Below, one piece after another: positions 41,281-51,043 of a stretch of 64,000 nucleotides of DNA. Position 1 is the first letter of the stretch, and every line of letters starts with the position of its first letter. The notes under the pieces are model-generated. The model searched no databases, was not told the DNA's origin, and saw only the letters and a list, made by a program, of their open reading frames with translations. Source of the stretch: Selenomonas sp. TAMA-11512 (GTDB lineage: Bacteria > Bacillota > Negativicutes > Selenomonadales > Selenomonadaceae); the NCBI RefSeq assembly GCF_037076525.1, contig NZ_AP029018.1:1761001-1825000 (forward strand), given 5' to 3'. A program made the translations under genes and the position numbers.

Positions 41281-42206
41281 TTTGCACCGCCCTCGACTAT
41301 CTTCCTGCTCGTGCGCTGGCGGAGGCTCTCGTACATCAGCAGAGCTCCCGCAACCGACGCGTTGAGGGATGTGATGCTTCCCCGCATCGGAATACGCACG
41401 AGAAAATCACAGTTTTCCTTGACGAGGCGACCGATTCCCTTGCCTTCGCTGCCGATGACGATGAGCAGAGCGCCTGTCAAATCCGCCTCATAGTAGAGGC
41501 TTTCCCCCGCCATATCGGTGCCGACGATCCAGAACCCCTTCTCTTTGAGCTCCCGTATCGTACGGACACTGTTGCCGATCTTCGCCACGGGGACATGCTC
41601 GACAGCTCCCGCCGAGGTCTTCGCGACGGTTGCCGTAAGAGATGCGCTGCGTCTCGCGGGAAGGAGCACGCCGTGGACACCTGCCGCGTCCGCCGTGCGA
41701 AGGACGGCGCCCACGTTATGCGGATCTTCTATGCCGTCGAGCAGGATGAGCAGAGGGCTTTCGCCTTTCCGCGCCGCCGTCTCCAGCATATCGTCGAGGC
41801 TCGTATAGGCGACAGGCGAGACATACGCAAGCACGCCCTGATGATGGAGCGCGCCGCCCAATTCGTCGAGCTTTTCCTTCGGGCGAAAGAGCACGGGGAT
41901 GTGCCGCTCCGCCGCCGCCGCCTTGATATCATCCACCCCCTGCGCCTGGTCGGACAGGAGCACGCGGTTGACGCGGTTCTTTTCCGCGGTAAGCGCCTCG
42001 AAGACAGCGTTGCGCCCGCCGATGAGATCGTCCGGCGTCTCCGATGCGGATGTCTCCGGCGGCGGTGTCATGCGCGCGTCACGCTCGCGTGCCGGCCTCT
42101 CGCGGCGAGCTCTTTCCTTCTGCGCGCGAGGCTTCAGTCTCGCCGATTCGGCGTGCGGGGATTTTCCCGCGGCGCTCTCTTTGCGCTTGGCATCTCGTCT
42201 ATTCAT
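41277..42206 (-). CDS. rlmB: 23S rRNA (guanosine-2'-O-)-methyltransferase RlmB
   Basis: 309-aa SpoU-family enzyme that methylates the ribose of G2251 in 23S rRNA. A basic, unstructured N-terminal extension of about 58 residues ([19 protein letters not shown] region) precedes the substrate-binding domain starting at [10 protein letters not shown]. The knotted SPOUT domain has [20 protein letters not shown] (motif 1), [13 protein letters not shown] (motif 2) and [19 protein letters not shown] (motif 3). It overlaps thyX by 8 bases and yacP by 4. The N-terminal extension could be shorter if an internal start is used. Confidence 0.92.
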   Translation of the reverse strand: MNRRDAKRKESAAGKSPHAESARLKPRAQKERARRERPARERDARMTPPPETSASETPDDLIGGRNAVFEALTAEKNRVNRVLLSDQAQGVDDIKAAAAERHIPVLFRPKEKLDELGGALHHQGVLAYVSPVAYTSLDDMLETAARKGESPLLILLDGIEDPHNVGAVLRTADAAGVHGVLLPARRSASLTATVAKTSAGAVEHVPVAKIGNSVRTIRELKEKGFWIVGTDMAGESLYYEADLTGALLIVIGSEGKGIGRLVKENCDFLVRIPMRGSITSLNASVAGALLMYESLRQRTSRKIVEGGAK

Positions 42207-42900
42207 GAATATCCGGCTCTCTCAGCTTGATCATCTCGGCAAATTTCCCGCAGGTGAGGCTGCCCTCGGGGCAGCGTCCGGTATTGACGCAGCTCGCCCC
42301 CGCGTTGTGGAAGAGGGTCGGCGCGACCGCCTTGACTTCCTCGAGCATCTTGTACGCCATGTCGCGAATCTCCCACTGCGCGCGAAGACAGCAGCGAAGG
42401 TTGAAAAAGTGCAGCAGCGAGCGCGCGTTCATCGTGATGAGGATCTTCGTCTCGGCGGCGTTGGCGAGAACGTAGCGCGCATCCTCCTGCGGGACGCCGA
42501 GCTCCACGAGGTCGTCATACGCCTTGCGGATATCCTCCAGGAGCGCGTCATACCGCTCTTTTGCCGCCGCATTCTCCGCGATGGAAGGAGGCGTAATGTA
42601 CTGGAAGCCGTGGGACTTCACATAGCGCTGCGACTGCTGGTCATAGGAGGCGATGCGATGGCGCACGAGCTGGTGGGTCAGAACGCGCGACACCCCCTCC
42701 ACCCCGAAGGTGAATGAGGCATGCTCGATCGTCGAAGCATGCCCCAGCTTGACCATCTTTCGGACCATGCGGCGCACCTCCGCATCGTCCATGCGCTCCG
42801 CGAGCTCCGCGGCTCCGCTCGCCGAGTAGCACAGCCGCGCCGCCATAGCGACGACTCGCTCCGGTTCCGGTGTATATTCCAGGAGCTTGACATTCAGCAC
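42199..42900 (-). CDS. thyX: FAD-dependent thymidylate synthase ThyX
   Basis: 233-aa enzyme making dTMP from dUMP with methylenetetrahydrofolate and NAD(P)H. The ThyX motif [14 protein letters not shown] occupies residues 80-93; the usual Asn of the motif is Asp here. [13 protein letters not shown] (about 160) and the substrate-binding [11 protein letters not shown] segment near the end also fit. The gene overlaps mrnC upstream by 7 bases and rlmB downstream by 8. Confidence 0.93.
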   Translation of the reverse strand: MLNVKLLEYTPEPERVVAMAARLCYSASGAAELAERMDDAEVRRMVRKMVKLGHASTIEHASFTFGVEGVSRVLTHQLVRHRIASYDQQSQRYVKSHGFQYITPPSIAENAAAKERYDALLEDIRKAYDDLVELGVPQEDARYVLANAAETKILITMNARSLLHFFNLRCCLRAQWEIRDMAYKMLEEVKAVAPTLFHNAGASCVNTGRCPEGSLTCGKFAEMIKLREPDIHE

Positions 42901-43391
42901 GTAGCATTCTCTCCTTTTCGTTTCTTCCGCATCTCTCTTACAATCACCTGAAAAGCGGCTTCGGACAGCGCCTCCGCCCGCTCGCGCTTTCCCTCCAGGC
43001 AGAGCACGCCCAGAAGCGCCTCAAAGCCGGTGCTCCGATGGTATTCTCCGACGGTCGCGCTGCGCGGGGCATGGCTCTTGGCGTTGCGCCCGCGGCGAAA
43101 AACCGCTTTTTCCCCCTCGGTGAGCATCGGCTCAATTCCCTGATAGGCACGGCTCTGCCAGACGGCGGAGACCATCTCCGCCCCCAGGCGGCTCATGACC
43201 TGCACATTCGACTGCTCAAAGGAAAGCAGCCGCACGCGGATAAAGAGATGAAAATAGGCGTCGCCGATGTAGGCAAGCACGAGCGGCGAAAGCGCGGACG
43301 GCTTCGTCGCGTCATGGCGCTCCAGCAGCGCTCCCGCCTCGTCAAAGGTGAACATTTGATCAACGAGCGTTTGAAATCCGGTAAACTTCAT
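42894..43391 (-). CDS. mrnC: Mini-ribonuclease III (MrnC)
   Basis: 165 aa, a single RNase III catalytic domain without the double-stranded RNA-binding domain. [19 protein letters not shown] is the signature helix with the catalytic Asp, and [13 protein letters not shown] (about 130) supplies the Glu. In B. subtilis the enzyme matures 23S rRNA. The position between cysS and rlmB/thyX is the usual one. A 160-bp MITE-like element now separates it from cysS. Confidence 0.92.
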   Translation of the reverse strand: MKFTGFQTLVDQMFTFDEAGALLERHDATKPSALSPLVLAYIGDAYFHLFIRVRLLSFEQSNVQVMSRLGAEMVSAVWQSRAYQGIEPMLTEGEKAVFRRGRNAKSHAPRSATVGEYHRSTGFEALLGVLCLEGKRERAEALSEAAFQVIVREMRKKRKGENATC

Positions 43392-43413
43392 GCAGTTAAT
43401 AACCCTTACCTAT

Positions 43414-43573
43414 GGAAGCACCGATAAATGCAGCACAGCCATCTTGGCGCATCTTTTCCGCTCTCTCTGCGTCGGCAAATCCTCCACAGAGCACCACTCT
43501 GCGTCCGGTTTGCCTCCTTGATAGAACGAAAAATCCACACCAATCTGACAGACTTCATTTTATCAGCGCTTCC
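43414..43573. mobile_element. MITE-like element, 160 bp, between cysS and mrnC
   Basis: The ends GGAAGCACCGATAAAT and TTTTATCAGCGCTTCC are inverted repeats. CTAT occurs on both sides and may be a target duplication. There is no coding capacity. Segments ATGCAGC...ATCTTGGCGCA near the left end and CTGACAGACTTCATTTTATC near the right end recur at 52614 and 39733. It breaks the compact housekeeping operon. Confidence 0.72.
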
Positions 43574-43650
43574 CTATATGTCTTCGTGAACCCCGATGCA
43601 CGCTTCGTCTCCCGCGGAGACTGTCCCCCGATGAGGGACGCCGCTTTGTG

Positions 43651-45093
43651 TCAGAGTTTCTTCCAATTCACGCCCTGCGGCGTGTCTTCGATGGCAATGC
43701 CGATATTCTTCAGCTCGTCGCGAATCTTATCGGAGAGCGTCCAGTTCTTCTCTGCGCGCGCATCCTGTCGGATGGAGAGGAGCACGCCCATCAGGCCCTC
43801 GACCAGCGCGTCGTCCGCCTGCCCCGCCTCTTCCTTCTCAAGAATACCGAGGATGGACGTCATCTCCGTAAAGATGTCGAATGCCGTCCGGAATCCTTCA
43901 CGATCAAACACGACACCCCTCGACTTGACATCGCCGGCATAGGTGTTGAACTCCTTGATGAGCGGGAACAGGCATCCGATGGCAAGTGCGGTATTGAAGT
44001 CATCGTCCATCGCCTCAAAGAAGGCCTTCTTAGCCTCCTTCGCCTTTTCCAGAAGTGCCTTCGCCGTCTCCGGGCCCGCGGCGCTCCCATCCGCGTTTTC
44101 GAGCAGATCCTCCGCAGTCTTTTTCGCATTGACAAGCCGCTTGTAAGCACTCTGCGCCTCCGCGACGCGCTCATCGGAAAAATCGAGCGGACTGCGATAC
44201 TGCGCACCGAGAATGAAGTAGCGAATCACCTCTCCCGAATAGCGCTTTAAAAGTTCATGGACGAGGAAGACGTTCCCCAGCGACTTGGACATCTTCTCTT
44301 CCTTGATGGTGATGAATCCGTTGTGCAGCCAATAGCGCGCGAAGCCGTCGCTGTGGCCGATGTATGCCTCCGACTGAGCGATTTCATTCTCGTGATGAGG
44401 AAAGATGAGATCGCTGCCGCCGCCATGCATATCAAAGGATTCACCCAAATACTTCATGGACAGCGCCGAGCACTCGATGTGCCAGCCCGGACGCCCCTTT
44501 CCCCACGGGCTGTCCCATGAGGGCTCTCCCGGCTTCGCCGCCTTCCAGAGCGCGAAGTCCATCGGGTTGTACTTGCGGTCATCGACTTCGACGCGAGCAC
44601 CCGCTTCCATGTCCTCAAGCCTGCGGCCGGAGAGCTTGCCGTAGTCCTTGAACTTCTCCACACTGTAGTAGACATCCCCCTCAAGAGGATAGGCATACCC
44701 CTCGACGACAAGGTGCTTGATCATCTCGGTGATCGCATCCATGTTCTCCGAGACCTTCGGATAGACATCGGCAGCCCAGATGTTGAGCGCCTCCAGCGTA
44801 TCCATGTAAATTTTGATATAGCGATCCGCGATTTCCTCCGCGGTCGTGTTTTCCTCTTTGGCGCGCTGAATGATCTTGTCATCGATATCCGTGAAGTTCT
44901 GCACATAGCGGACCTTGTAGCCGATCGCCTTCAAATAGCGACGGACGACATCCCAGAAGACGGCGGGACGCGCGTTGCCGATATGTGCGTAGTTATAGGG
45001 AGTTATACCGCAGCAGTAGATGCTGACTTTGCCCTCTGTGAGCGGCTGAAATTCTTCTTTCCTACGCGTCAGCGTATTGTATATATGCAGCAT
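43651..45093 (-). CDS. cysS: Cysteinyl-tRNA synthetase
   Basis: 480-aa class Ia synthetase that charges tRNA-Cys. The HIGH-type motif is in GITPYNYAHIGNARP (about 30-44), KMSKS in EEKMSKSLGN (about 275), and the zinc site uses YCCG, WHIECSAL and HHENE. ATG 45093 follows GAAAGGAAAG; the frame continues to 45162 without a ribosome site. No T-box leader is seen: the 115-base gap upstream holds only a small GTCGGTCC hairpin. Confidence 0.95.
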   Translation of the reverse strand: MLHIYNTLTRRKEEFQPLTEGKVSIYCCGITPYNYAHIGNARPAVFWDVVRRYLKAIGYKVRYVQNFTDIDDKIIQRAKEENTTAEEIADRYIKIYMDTLEALNIWAADVYPKVSENMDAITEMIKHLVVEGYAYPLEGDVYYSVEKFKDYGKLSGRRLEDMEAGARVEVDDRKYNPMDFALWKAAKPGEPSWDSPWGKGRPGWHIECSALSMKYLGESFDMHGGGSDLIFPHHENEIAQSEAYIGHSDGFARYWLHNGFITIKEEKMSKSLGNVFLVHELLKRYSGEVIRYFILGAQYRSPLDFSDERVAEAQSAYKRLVNAKKTAEDLLENADGSAAGPETAKALLEKAKEAKKAFFEAMDDDFNTALAIGCLFPLIKEFNTYAGDVKSRGVVFDREGFRTAFDIFTEMTSILGILEKEEAGQADDALVEGLMGVLLSIRQDARAEKNWTLSDKIRDELKNIGIAIEDTPQGVNWKKL

Positions 45094-45208
45094 ATTCTTT
45101 CCTTTCTGTATCCGCTGTAGCATACCTGACCCGTCAGTCCTTCGGACCGACACTTTCTCCATGAGAAACGGCTTCCTTTCGAAACGCGAATGCGACTTTC
45201 GAGGCAGG

Positions 45209-45679
45209 CTATTCTATGCTTACCACGGCATATGCCGACATTCCCTCTTCCGATCCCGTAAAGCCGAGCCGCTCTTCCGTCGTTGCCTTGACGTTCACGG
45301 CATCGATATCGACGGCTAACGTGCAGGCGATCGTCTCGCGCATCGCTTCGATATAGGGTGCGAGCTTCGGCTTTTGCGCCACGACGGTCGCATCGATATT
45401 GCCGATGCGATAGCCCTTGCCTTCTACAAGGCGTTTAACCTCCGCCAGAAGGACAAGGCTGTCTGCCCCCTTGTAGCGCTCATCCGTATCGGGAAAATGC
45501 CTGCCGATGTCCCCCAGCGCCGCAGCGCCCAAGAGGGCATCAGATATGGCATGCAGAAGCACATCGGCGTCCGAATGCCCTAAAAGACCGAGCGTATGCG
45601 GCACCTCTACGCCGCCCAAGATCAGCTTGCGCCCCTCCACGAGGCGATGCACATCATAGCCCATGCCGAAACGAGTCAT
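45209..45679 (-). CDS. ispF: 2-C-methyl-D-erythritol 2,4-cyclodiphosphate synthase
   Basis: 156-aa zinc enzyme of the MEP isoprenoid pathway. GMGYDVHRL near the start gives the Asp-x-His metal pair, and [21 protein letters not shown] supplies the next His. [10 protein letters not shown] and [14 protein letters not shown] complete the family pattern. AGGAG is eight bases before ATG 45679; the frame opens three codons earlier at GTG. It follows ispD by 25 bases, so the two successive enzyme functions are co-expressed. Confidence 0.95.
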   Translation of the reverse strand: MTRFGMGYDVHRLVEGRKLILGGVEVPHTLGLLGHSDADVLLHAISDALLGAAALGDIGRHFPDTDERYKGADSLVLLAEVKRLVEGKGYRIGNIDATVVAQKPKLAPYIEAMRETIACTLAVDIDAVNVKATTEERLGFTGSEEGMSAYAVVSIE

Positions 45680-45704
45680 TGCTTTCACTCCTATACGTTC
45701 TTCC

Positions 45705-46466
45705 CTATGTACGATGCAGTTTTACCTTCAATTTTGCCGCGGCAAAGTTAAGCGCCGTCTCCGCTACTCCCTTCGCATGGGAAAGCGTCCTATCGCCCAG
45801 CAGGGCCTCCGCCAGCAAGAGATCCTCCGGCGTCGTAATCTTGACATTCCGATAGTCGCTCTCAACGACTTTGACATCCACGCCCATGCGCTCCACAAGG
45901 CTTGCATCATCCGTACCGAGGAATCCGTCCTCTTTCGCCTTTTGATAGGCACGGTACAGGATATCTCTTCGGAAGCCCTGCGGCGTCTGTACCTCCCAAA
46001 GGGTTTCGCGGGGTATCGTATCCTTGACGATGCGGTTTTCATCGACGATCTTGACCGTGTACTTTTCCGGCACGGCGGCAATTGCCGCACCGGTACATCG
46101 TGCCGTCTTGATGACATTCTCTATCGTCTCCGGGCTCACCAGGGGACGTGCCGCATCGTGGACGAGGATGACCTCCGCCGCCGGGTCCACGAGCTCGAGC
46201 CCGTTGGCAATCGAGTATTGACGTTCACTGCCGCCCGTCGCTACACGATATGGCTTCAGCCCGTGTATGCCGCGAAGCAGCTCCTCTATATACGTCTCCT
46301 CACCCGCGGCTACAACGACGATGAGTTCCGAAATGGAGGGACAATCCGAAAATTTTAAAAGCGTATGCACGAGAATGGGCTTTTCCGCGAGCTCCAAAAA
46401 CACCTTGTTGCGATCCGCCCGCATTCTCCGGCCGGCACCGGCTGCGGGAAAGACAACACTGACCAT
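45705..46466 (-). CDS. ispD: 2-C-methyl-D-erythritol 4-phosphate cytidylyltransferase
   Basis: 253-aa enzyme that joins CTP and methylerythritol phosphate. [21 protein letters not shown] is the nucleotide-binding loop at the start. [14 protein letters not shown] (about 100-113), [12 protein letters not shown] and the closing [15 protein letters not shown] are family features. GAGGGAG precedes ATG 46466; an upstream in-frame ATG at 46484 lacks a site. The last 20 residues extend past the usual end. Confidence 0.94.
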   Translation of the reverse strand: MVSVVFPAAGAGRRMRADRNKVFLELAEKPILVHTLLKFSDCPSISELIVVVAAGEETYIEELLRGIHGLKPYRVATGGSERQYSIANGLELVDPAAEVILVHDAARPLVSPETIENVIKTARCTGAAIAAVPEKYTVKIVDENRIVKDTIPRETLWEVQTPQGFRRDILYRAYQKAKEDGFLGTDDASLVERMGVDVKVVESDYRNVKITTPEDLLLAEALLGDRTLSHAKGVAETALNFAAAKLKVKLHRT

Positions 46467-46551
46467 ACGCTCCCTCTCTTTCATCGACCGTCGTCAAACA
46501 TCCGTCTGTTACACTTACTTAGTTTACTACATATACCCTTTTCCGTCCAAT

Positions 46552-46597
46552 CAAAAATGCTCAAAGACTTGTACCTCTTTGAGCAAATCTTTGAGCA
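46552..46597 (-). terminator. Terminator after yacL with a triple repeat
   Basis: TGCTCAAAGA pairs with TCTTTGAGCA, and the latter occurs twice (46576-46585 and 46588-46597), so two alternative hairpins can form. On the minus strand a T5 tract follows. It separates yacL from ispD. Confidence 0.7.
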
Positions 46598-46631
46598 TTT
46601 TCTCGCAATTCAGTTGAATCGGGGCAAAGCA

Positions 46632-47759
46632 TTACGCCTTGGGCTTCGCAAAAATCATGCGTCCCGCGGCCGTCTGCAGCGCTGACGTGACCTCGACATC
46701 GACCGTCTCATTCATGAGACGCCGGCCGTTTTCGATGACGATCATCGTGCCGTCGTCGAGATAGGCAATCCCCTGCCCATGCTCCTTGCCCTCCTTGACG
46801 ACGGTGACACGCATGGACTCGCCGGGGATGACGACGGGCTTGACCGCGTTGGAAAGCTCATTGATGTTCAGGACCGATACCCCTCTGAGCTCCGATACCT
46901 TGTTGAGGTTGTAGTCGTTTGTAATCAGCTTGCCGCCGAGCTCCTGCGCAAGACGCACAAGCTTCGTATCGACCTCCGGCACATCCTCGAAGTCCCTGTC
47001 CGTAATCTCGACCGTGATTCCCTTCATCGTCTGGATGCGCTGAAGGATGTCGAGCCCGCGGCGTCCCCGGACGCGCTTCAGAGAATCCGCGGAGTCGGCA
47101 ATGTGCTGCAGCTCATCGAGTACAAAGTCCGGAATCAGGACGATGCCGTCGATGAAGCCCGTCTCCAGGATATCCGCGATGCGCCCGTCGATGATGACAC
47201 TCGTATCCAACACCTTGTATATCTTCTCGGTCCGCGGTTCATTCTTTTTCGATTCCCGCAGGCGCCCCATGTCGCGGACACGCACCGGAATCGACCCTAT
47301 AAGACCTGTAATATCCTTTTGTTTCTTTATGACAATATGAATCCCCAAATAACCGAATACAATGCTGAATGCGACCGGGAGATACGCCCCTACCAAAGGA
47401 ATATTGGAAAACGCGGCGCCTAATAAATTTGCTATAATAAGTCCAATCGCGAGTCCCGCCACACCGGCGATCACATCGCTTGTGGGCATCTTGCCGAGCT
47501 GCCCCTCCACCCAGATCGTAAACCTCTTGAGCCAACGCGTAAGCACGGGTGTCACGGCATAGCCGACGGCACCGCCGAGCAGCGCGCCGACAACGATGCA
47601 CAGAATGCCCGCGAGCGTCAGCTTCATCTCACCGAGGCTCAAAGACAAGACCTCTGTCGTGATGTAGTCCGTCAGCACCGGGCTCGCCAGGCGCATCAGC
47701 GCAGCGCCCGCTACTGCCAGCACCATGGTGATAAAAAAACGCAATACCTTCTCGAGCAA
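46632..47759 (-). CDS. yacL: PIN/TRAM-domain membrane protein YacL
   Basis: 375 aa. Four hydrophobic segments fill the first 165 residues, a PIN nuclease domain follows (VLDTSVIIDGRIADIL, IPDFVLDELQ, ITNDYNLNKV), then a TRAM domain (VVIPGESMRVTVVKEG to TSALQTAAGRMIFA). The family is conserved beside ispD in Firmicutes; its substrate is not established. AGGAGGAGG stands 5-7 bases before a TTG at 47759, which I take as the start. ATG 47780 is an alternative, and the open frame beyond is not supported. Confidence 0.88.
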   Translation of the reverse strand: MLEKVLRFFITMVLAVAGAALMRLASPVLTDYITTEVLSLSLGEMKLTLAGILCIVVGALLGGAVGYAVTPVLTRWLKRFTIWVEGQLGKMPTSDVIAGVAGLAIGLIIANLLGAAFSNIPLVGAYLPVAFSIVFGYLGIHIVIKKQKDITGLIGSIPVRVRDMGRLRESKKNEPRTEKIYKVLDTSVIIDGRIADILETGFIDGIVLIPDFVLDELQHIADSADSLKRVRGRRGLDILQRIQTMKGITVEITDRDFEDVPEVDTKLVRLAQELGGKLITNDYNLNKVSELRGVSVLNINELSNAVKPVVIPGESMRVTVVKEGKEHGQGIAYLDDGTMIVIENGRRLMNETVDVEVTSALQTAAGRMIFAKPKA

Positions 47760-47882
47760 TCGATCCTCCTCCTCTCTCATGATACCTGCAGGACAAACGG
47801 AGAGCCAGCGAGTGTGCACACGCTGGCTCATCGACGGGGTGCATATCTGCACCTCCACAAATCAATATCTGTGTCCGATTCC

Positions 47883-48374
47883 TCAGTGCTGCTGATTTTC
47901 CGACAGCACGCCATACATCCAGTCCTCAACCTCTTGTGGTGATTTACTGCAAGCATAGACCAACTCGCTGACTAAAATCTGCTTTGCCAAATCTAAAAGT
48001 TTTCTCTCTCCGCTTGAAATCTTCTTTATGCGGTCCTGCAGGACAAGATTCCTCGCCACGGCAGCCACATCACGAATATCTCCGGACTTCATTCTGGAGA
48101 GATGTGCCTGGAACCGCTTATTCCAACTCCCCACGGATTTTTCGAGCGGCTCTTTTAAGACCGCTTGCACCTCCTGAAGCTGCTCTTCATTGATCACATC
48201 TCGCAATTTCAAATTTTCCACGTTATCCGTCGGGAGCATGACCTTCATATTGCCGATCGGCATCTCCAAAATATAATACGATCTGTCCTCACCCAAGACC
48301 TCATGCTTTTCAACACCGGCAATCACCCCGGCTCCATGCATCGGATAGACGACCGTATCCCCAATCTGCAGCAA
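47883..48374 (-). CDS. carD: CarD-family transcription regulator
   Basis: 163 aa. The N-terminal RNA polymerase-interacting domain reads LQIGDTVVYPMHGAGVIAGV and YYILEMPIGNMKVMLP. A helical C-terminal domain follows (VGSWNKRFQAHLSRMKSGD, RKLLDLAKQILVSEL). CarD binds RNA polymerase beta and stabilises open promoter complexes. AGGAGG lies 7 bases before TTG 48374; the open frame to 48413 is not needed. A promoter is visible just upstream. Confidence 0.9.
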   Translation of the reverse strand: MLQIGDTVVYPMHGAGVIAGVEKHEVLGEDRSYYILEMPIGNMKVMLPTDNVENLKLRDVINEEQLQEVQAVLKEPLEKSVGSWNKRFQAHLSRMKSGDIRDVAAVARNLVLQDRIKKISSGERKLLDLAKQILVSELVYACSKSPQEVEDWMYGVLSENQQH

Positions 48375-48432
48375 ACTGACACCTCCTGTCTCAAGAATAT
48401 CAAAAATCCGCATACTTCTCCTTGTGCTTACC

Positions 48433-48461
48433 AGTATAGCACAAAGAATGATTTTTGAAAA
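48433..48461 (-). promoter_or_regulatory. Promoter of carD
   Basis: On the minus strand TTTTCA, a 17-base spacer and TATACT (+ strand 48433-48438). A second pair, TTGACA-17-TAGAGT, lies 34 bases further upstream (48467-48495). Both would read into carD. Confidence 0.6.
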
Positions 48462-48543
48462 GTATTACTCTACCACATTGAAAAATACGTGTCAATACGC
48501 GAATGCACTTTTTCGCGGAGCTGCCAGTGTCACTGAAGGCTCG

Positions 48544-48777
48544 TCACTCGACGGCGCCGTCCGATAGCGCGTGCTCGCCGTGATCGTGCGTATGCCCGAG
48601 CGCTGCCGCTACCTCATGGCTGATGTGTCCGCCATGGACAAAGAGCTCCACGATGCGCTCATTGATCTCCCGATGAAGCGCGGGCACCTCCTTGTCCTCA
48701 CCGCGGCGTACGCGATCGTGATACGATTTCTTCAGCTGGCGGTTGATGCGATAGTACTGTTGTGCGCGAAAATACAT
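48544..48777 (-). CDS. Small protein with histidine-rich end, unknown function
   Basis: 77 aa, basic and helical at the N-terminus (MYFRAQQYYRINRQLKKSYHDR), ending with GHTHDHGEHALSDGAVE. AGGAGG is about 9 bases before the ATG. The His/Asp tail might bind a metal ion. It is located 49 bases after tsaD on the same strand. No family recognised; I accept it because of the ribosome site and the clean frame. Confidence 0.65.
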   Translation of the reverse strand: MYFRAQQYYRINRQLKKSYHDRVRRGEDKEVPALHREINERIVELFVHGGHISHEVAAALGHTHDHGEHALSDGAVE

Positions 48778-48826
48778 AAACCATGCCTCCTTTTCTTCCT
48801 TCCCTGCGGGGACATCGTTCGCGGAG

Positions 48827-49852
48827 CTATAATCGCAGTCCGGGAACGGCGTTCAGCGAGACGTCTGCAAAATCTCCATTGAGTGACTGATAGTATCCGC
48901 GGCAGGCGATCATAGCGGCGTTGTCCGTGCACAGCTTTTGGCTCGGTCGGCGGAATCGGATTCCTCTCTCGTCCGCGGCCTGCTGCAGTCTCTCCACGAG
49001 CGCGTGATTCGCGGCGACACCGCCGGCAAGCACGAGCGTATCGCGGCCTGCCGTCTCCACCGCCTCGATCGTCTTCTTGACGAGCACCTCGACAACCGCC
49101 TTTTGAAACGACGCCGCCACATCCGCCTTGGGGATCTCGATACGCTTCATCTTCATGGCGTTGAGATAGTTCAGGACGGCCGACTTCAATCCGCTGAAGC
49201 TGAACTCATAATTTCCGTCCTCCATGAGCGCCTTCGGAAAGTCGATGGCATCTGGATCGCCCTCTCGCGCCAGCTTGTCAATCTGCGGCCCTCCGGGATA
49301 CGGAAGCCCCATGACACGCGCTATTTTATCGAACGCCTCGCCCGCCGCGTCATCGCGCGTCTCCCCCAGCAGCGAAAACGCGTTGTAATCGCGCACATCC
49401 ACGAGAGACGTGTGGCCGCCGGAGACAACGAGCGCGGTAAAGGGCGGCTCAAGCGCGGGATCGCTCAAAAAGTTCGCAAAGATGTGCCCCTCCAGGTGAT
49501 TGACTCCGATCAGCGGCACATCGAGCGCATAGGCAAGGGACTTGCCCGCGGACACCCCTACGAGAAGCGCGCCGACGAGCCCCGGCCCGTAGGTGACCGC
49601 AACCTGATCGATATCCTGCTTTTCCATGCCGGCTTCCTTCAGCGCCGCGTCGATCACAGGAAGGATATTGACAATGTGACGGCGCGAAGCGATCTCCGGT
49701 ACGACCCCGCCGTATTTTTGATGATCCGGTATCTGCGTATCGATGACATTCGACAGGAGCTCACGTCCGCCGCGCAGGACAGCCGCCGCTGTCTCATCGC
49801 AGCTCGACTCGATGCCGAGTGTGACGATGTTGTTTATATCTTTGTGTTCCAT
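48827..49852 (-). CDS. tsaD: tRNA N6-adenosine threonylcarbamoyltransferase TsaD
   Basis: 341 aa. It transfers the threonylcarbamoyl group to A37 of ANN-decoding tRNAs, together with TsaB and TsaE. LGIESSCDETAAAV opens the ASKHA fold, and NHLEGHIFANF carries the two iron-binding histidines (about 112-116). VVSGGHTSL, LPYPGGPQIDKLA and FSFSGLKSAV follow. The length is typical. It overlaps rimI by 19 bases. Confidence 0.95.
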   Translation of the reverse strand: MEHKDINNIVTLGIESSCDETAAAVLRGGRELLSNVIDTQIPDHQKYGGVVPEIASRRHIVNILPVIDAALKEAGMEKQDIDQVAVTYGPGLVGALLVGVSAGKSLAYALDVPLIGVNHLEGHIFANFLSDPALEPPFTALVVSGGHTSLVDVRDYNAFSLLGETRDDAAGEAFDKIARVMGLPYPGGPQIDKLAREGDPDAIDFPKALMEDGNYEFSFSGLKSAVLNYLNAMKMKRIEIPKADVAASFQKAVVEVLVKKTIEAVETAGRDTLVLAGGVAANHALVERLQQAADERGIRFRRPSQKLCTDNAAMIACRGYYQSLNGDFADVSLNAVPGLRL

Positions 49853-50280
49853 AGTATATCCGCGTCCTCCACCGGCGCCGTATAGTACTTCGGGCGAATC
49901 CCGACGCTCTTAAAGCCGTATTTTTCATATAATTTGCGGGCCGCATCATTGGATACGCGCATTTCAAGCGTAGCGGATGCCGCCCCCCGCTCCTTCATCG
50001 CGCGGATGAGGTTTTCCAAAAGGGCGCTGCCTATGCCCTGTCCGCGATGCGCGGGATCGACGGCGACATTGGAGATATGCCCCTCCGTGCCGAGAATCCA
50101 TACGCCCGCATAGCCGATGATCTCCTCCCCCGCCAGCGCTACCAGATAGCAGGCATCCTTTTGCGATGCCTCTTCCCAAAAGGATGCACGGGACCACGGC
50201 ACGGAAAAACACCGCTTCTCCAAGACGGAAACGGCGTCCGCATCATCGGGCGTCATCCTCCGAACGTGTATATCGGTCAT
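49834..50280 (-). CDS. rimI: Ribosomal protein S18-alanine N-acetyltransferase RimI
   Basis: 148-aa GNAT acetyltransferase. ISNVAVDPAHRGQGIGSALL (about 68-87) is the acetyl-CoA-binding motif A with the RGQGIG loop, and ATLEMRVSNDAARKLYEKYGF is motif B. The location between tsaB and tsaD is the standard one for RimI, which acetylates the N-terminus of ribosomal protein S18. Confidence 0.9.
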   Translation of the reverse strand: MTDIHVRRMTPDDADAVSVLEKRCFSVPWSRASFWEEASQKDACYLVALAGEEIIGYAGVWILGTEGHISNVAVDPAHRGQGIGSALLENLIRAMKERGAASATLEMRVSNDAARKLYEKYGFKSVGIRPKYYTAPVEDADILWNTKI

Positions 50281-50301
50281 AGCTGTTCAACCTCATCAAT
50301 A

Positions 50302-50317
50302 GGAAGCACGGATAAAA
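50302..50317. mobile_element. Single end of a MITE-like element
   Basis: GGAAGCACGGATAAAA is identical in plan to the left end of the elements at 39733 and 43414. The other end is not seen; the tsaB coding sequence begins its last codons 16 bases further on. Confidence 0.45.
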
Positions 50318-50332
50318 CAAATCTGTATGCCG

Positions 50333-51043
50333 TCAGGAAGGATTCGTCCGCGATTTATGCCGTTCTTCCCACAGCACTTCCGCCTCGGAGCGGCGAATAT
50401 AGAGAGGCTCCGCCATCATCGCGTCCGCGGTTCTTCCCGCCCGAAGATCTGCCAATCCGAGCCGGGCTACCGTCGCCGCCCGCGGCATGATGAGCTCAGG
50501 CGGCGCGATGGACACGCCTTTCGGGCATGCGAGTCCTGCCCGCTTCTTCTGCGGCAGATCGCCGACAAGCACAACGGGTGCATGTTCCTCAAGTGATGCG
50601 ATGAAGTCCTGATACACGGCGACACAAGGCTCGATGATCGGACGCAGTTCGCCATGCTCATGCGCGTAAAGCGCCGCGTACGCGTGCTTCTTCTGCGCGT
50701 CCAGCAGGACTCCGACACGCGCTCCCTCCATGGGGAAGTGCGCCGCTAAGGCCTCCATGGTCGACACCGTCACAAGAGGAATCGACAGACCGTAGGAGAG
50801 CGCCTTTGCCGTCGAAAGCCCTATGCGTAGCCCCGTAAAGGAGCCGGGACCGATGGAAACCGCCACCGCGTCCAGCTCCTTTTTTGTACGACCCGCCATC
50901 AGAAGAATCTGCTCGATGTGCGCGAGCAGCGTCTCCGAATGCGTATTCCCCGTCTCTACCGTCAGCTCCGCCTCCAGGCGTCCCTCCGTGGCAAGCGCGA
51001 CACTCGACGCCATCGTCGCCGTATCAATGGCAAGAACCAACAA
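50333..51043 (-). CDS. tsaB: t6A biosynthesis protein TsaB
   Basis: 236-aa partner of TsaD. LAIDTATMASSVALATEGRL is the opening strand of the ASKHA-like fold, HSETLLAHIEQIL and IGPGSFTGLRIGLSTAKAL are the conserved interface region, and the C-terminal part is more variable. The start overlaps tsaE by 20 bases, which supports co-translation. Confidence 0.93.
   Translation of the reverse strand: MLVLAIDTATMASSVALATEGRLEAELTVETGNTHSETLLAHIEQILLMAGRTKKELDAVAVSIGPGSFTGLRIGLSTAKALSYGLSIPLVTVSTMEALAAHFPMEGARVGVLLDAQKKHAYAALYAHEHGELRPIIEPCVAVYQDFIASLEEHAPVVLVGDLPQKKRAGLACPKGVSIAPPELIMPRAATVARLGLADLRAGRTADAMMAEPLYIRRSEAEVLWEERHKSRTNPS

Noticed and set aside
45094-45208. T-box leader for cysS
   Set aside because: No TGGNACCGCG-like element or terminator hairpin was found, only a small GTCGGTCC hairpin.
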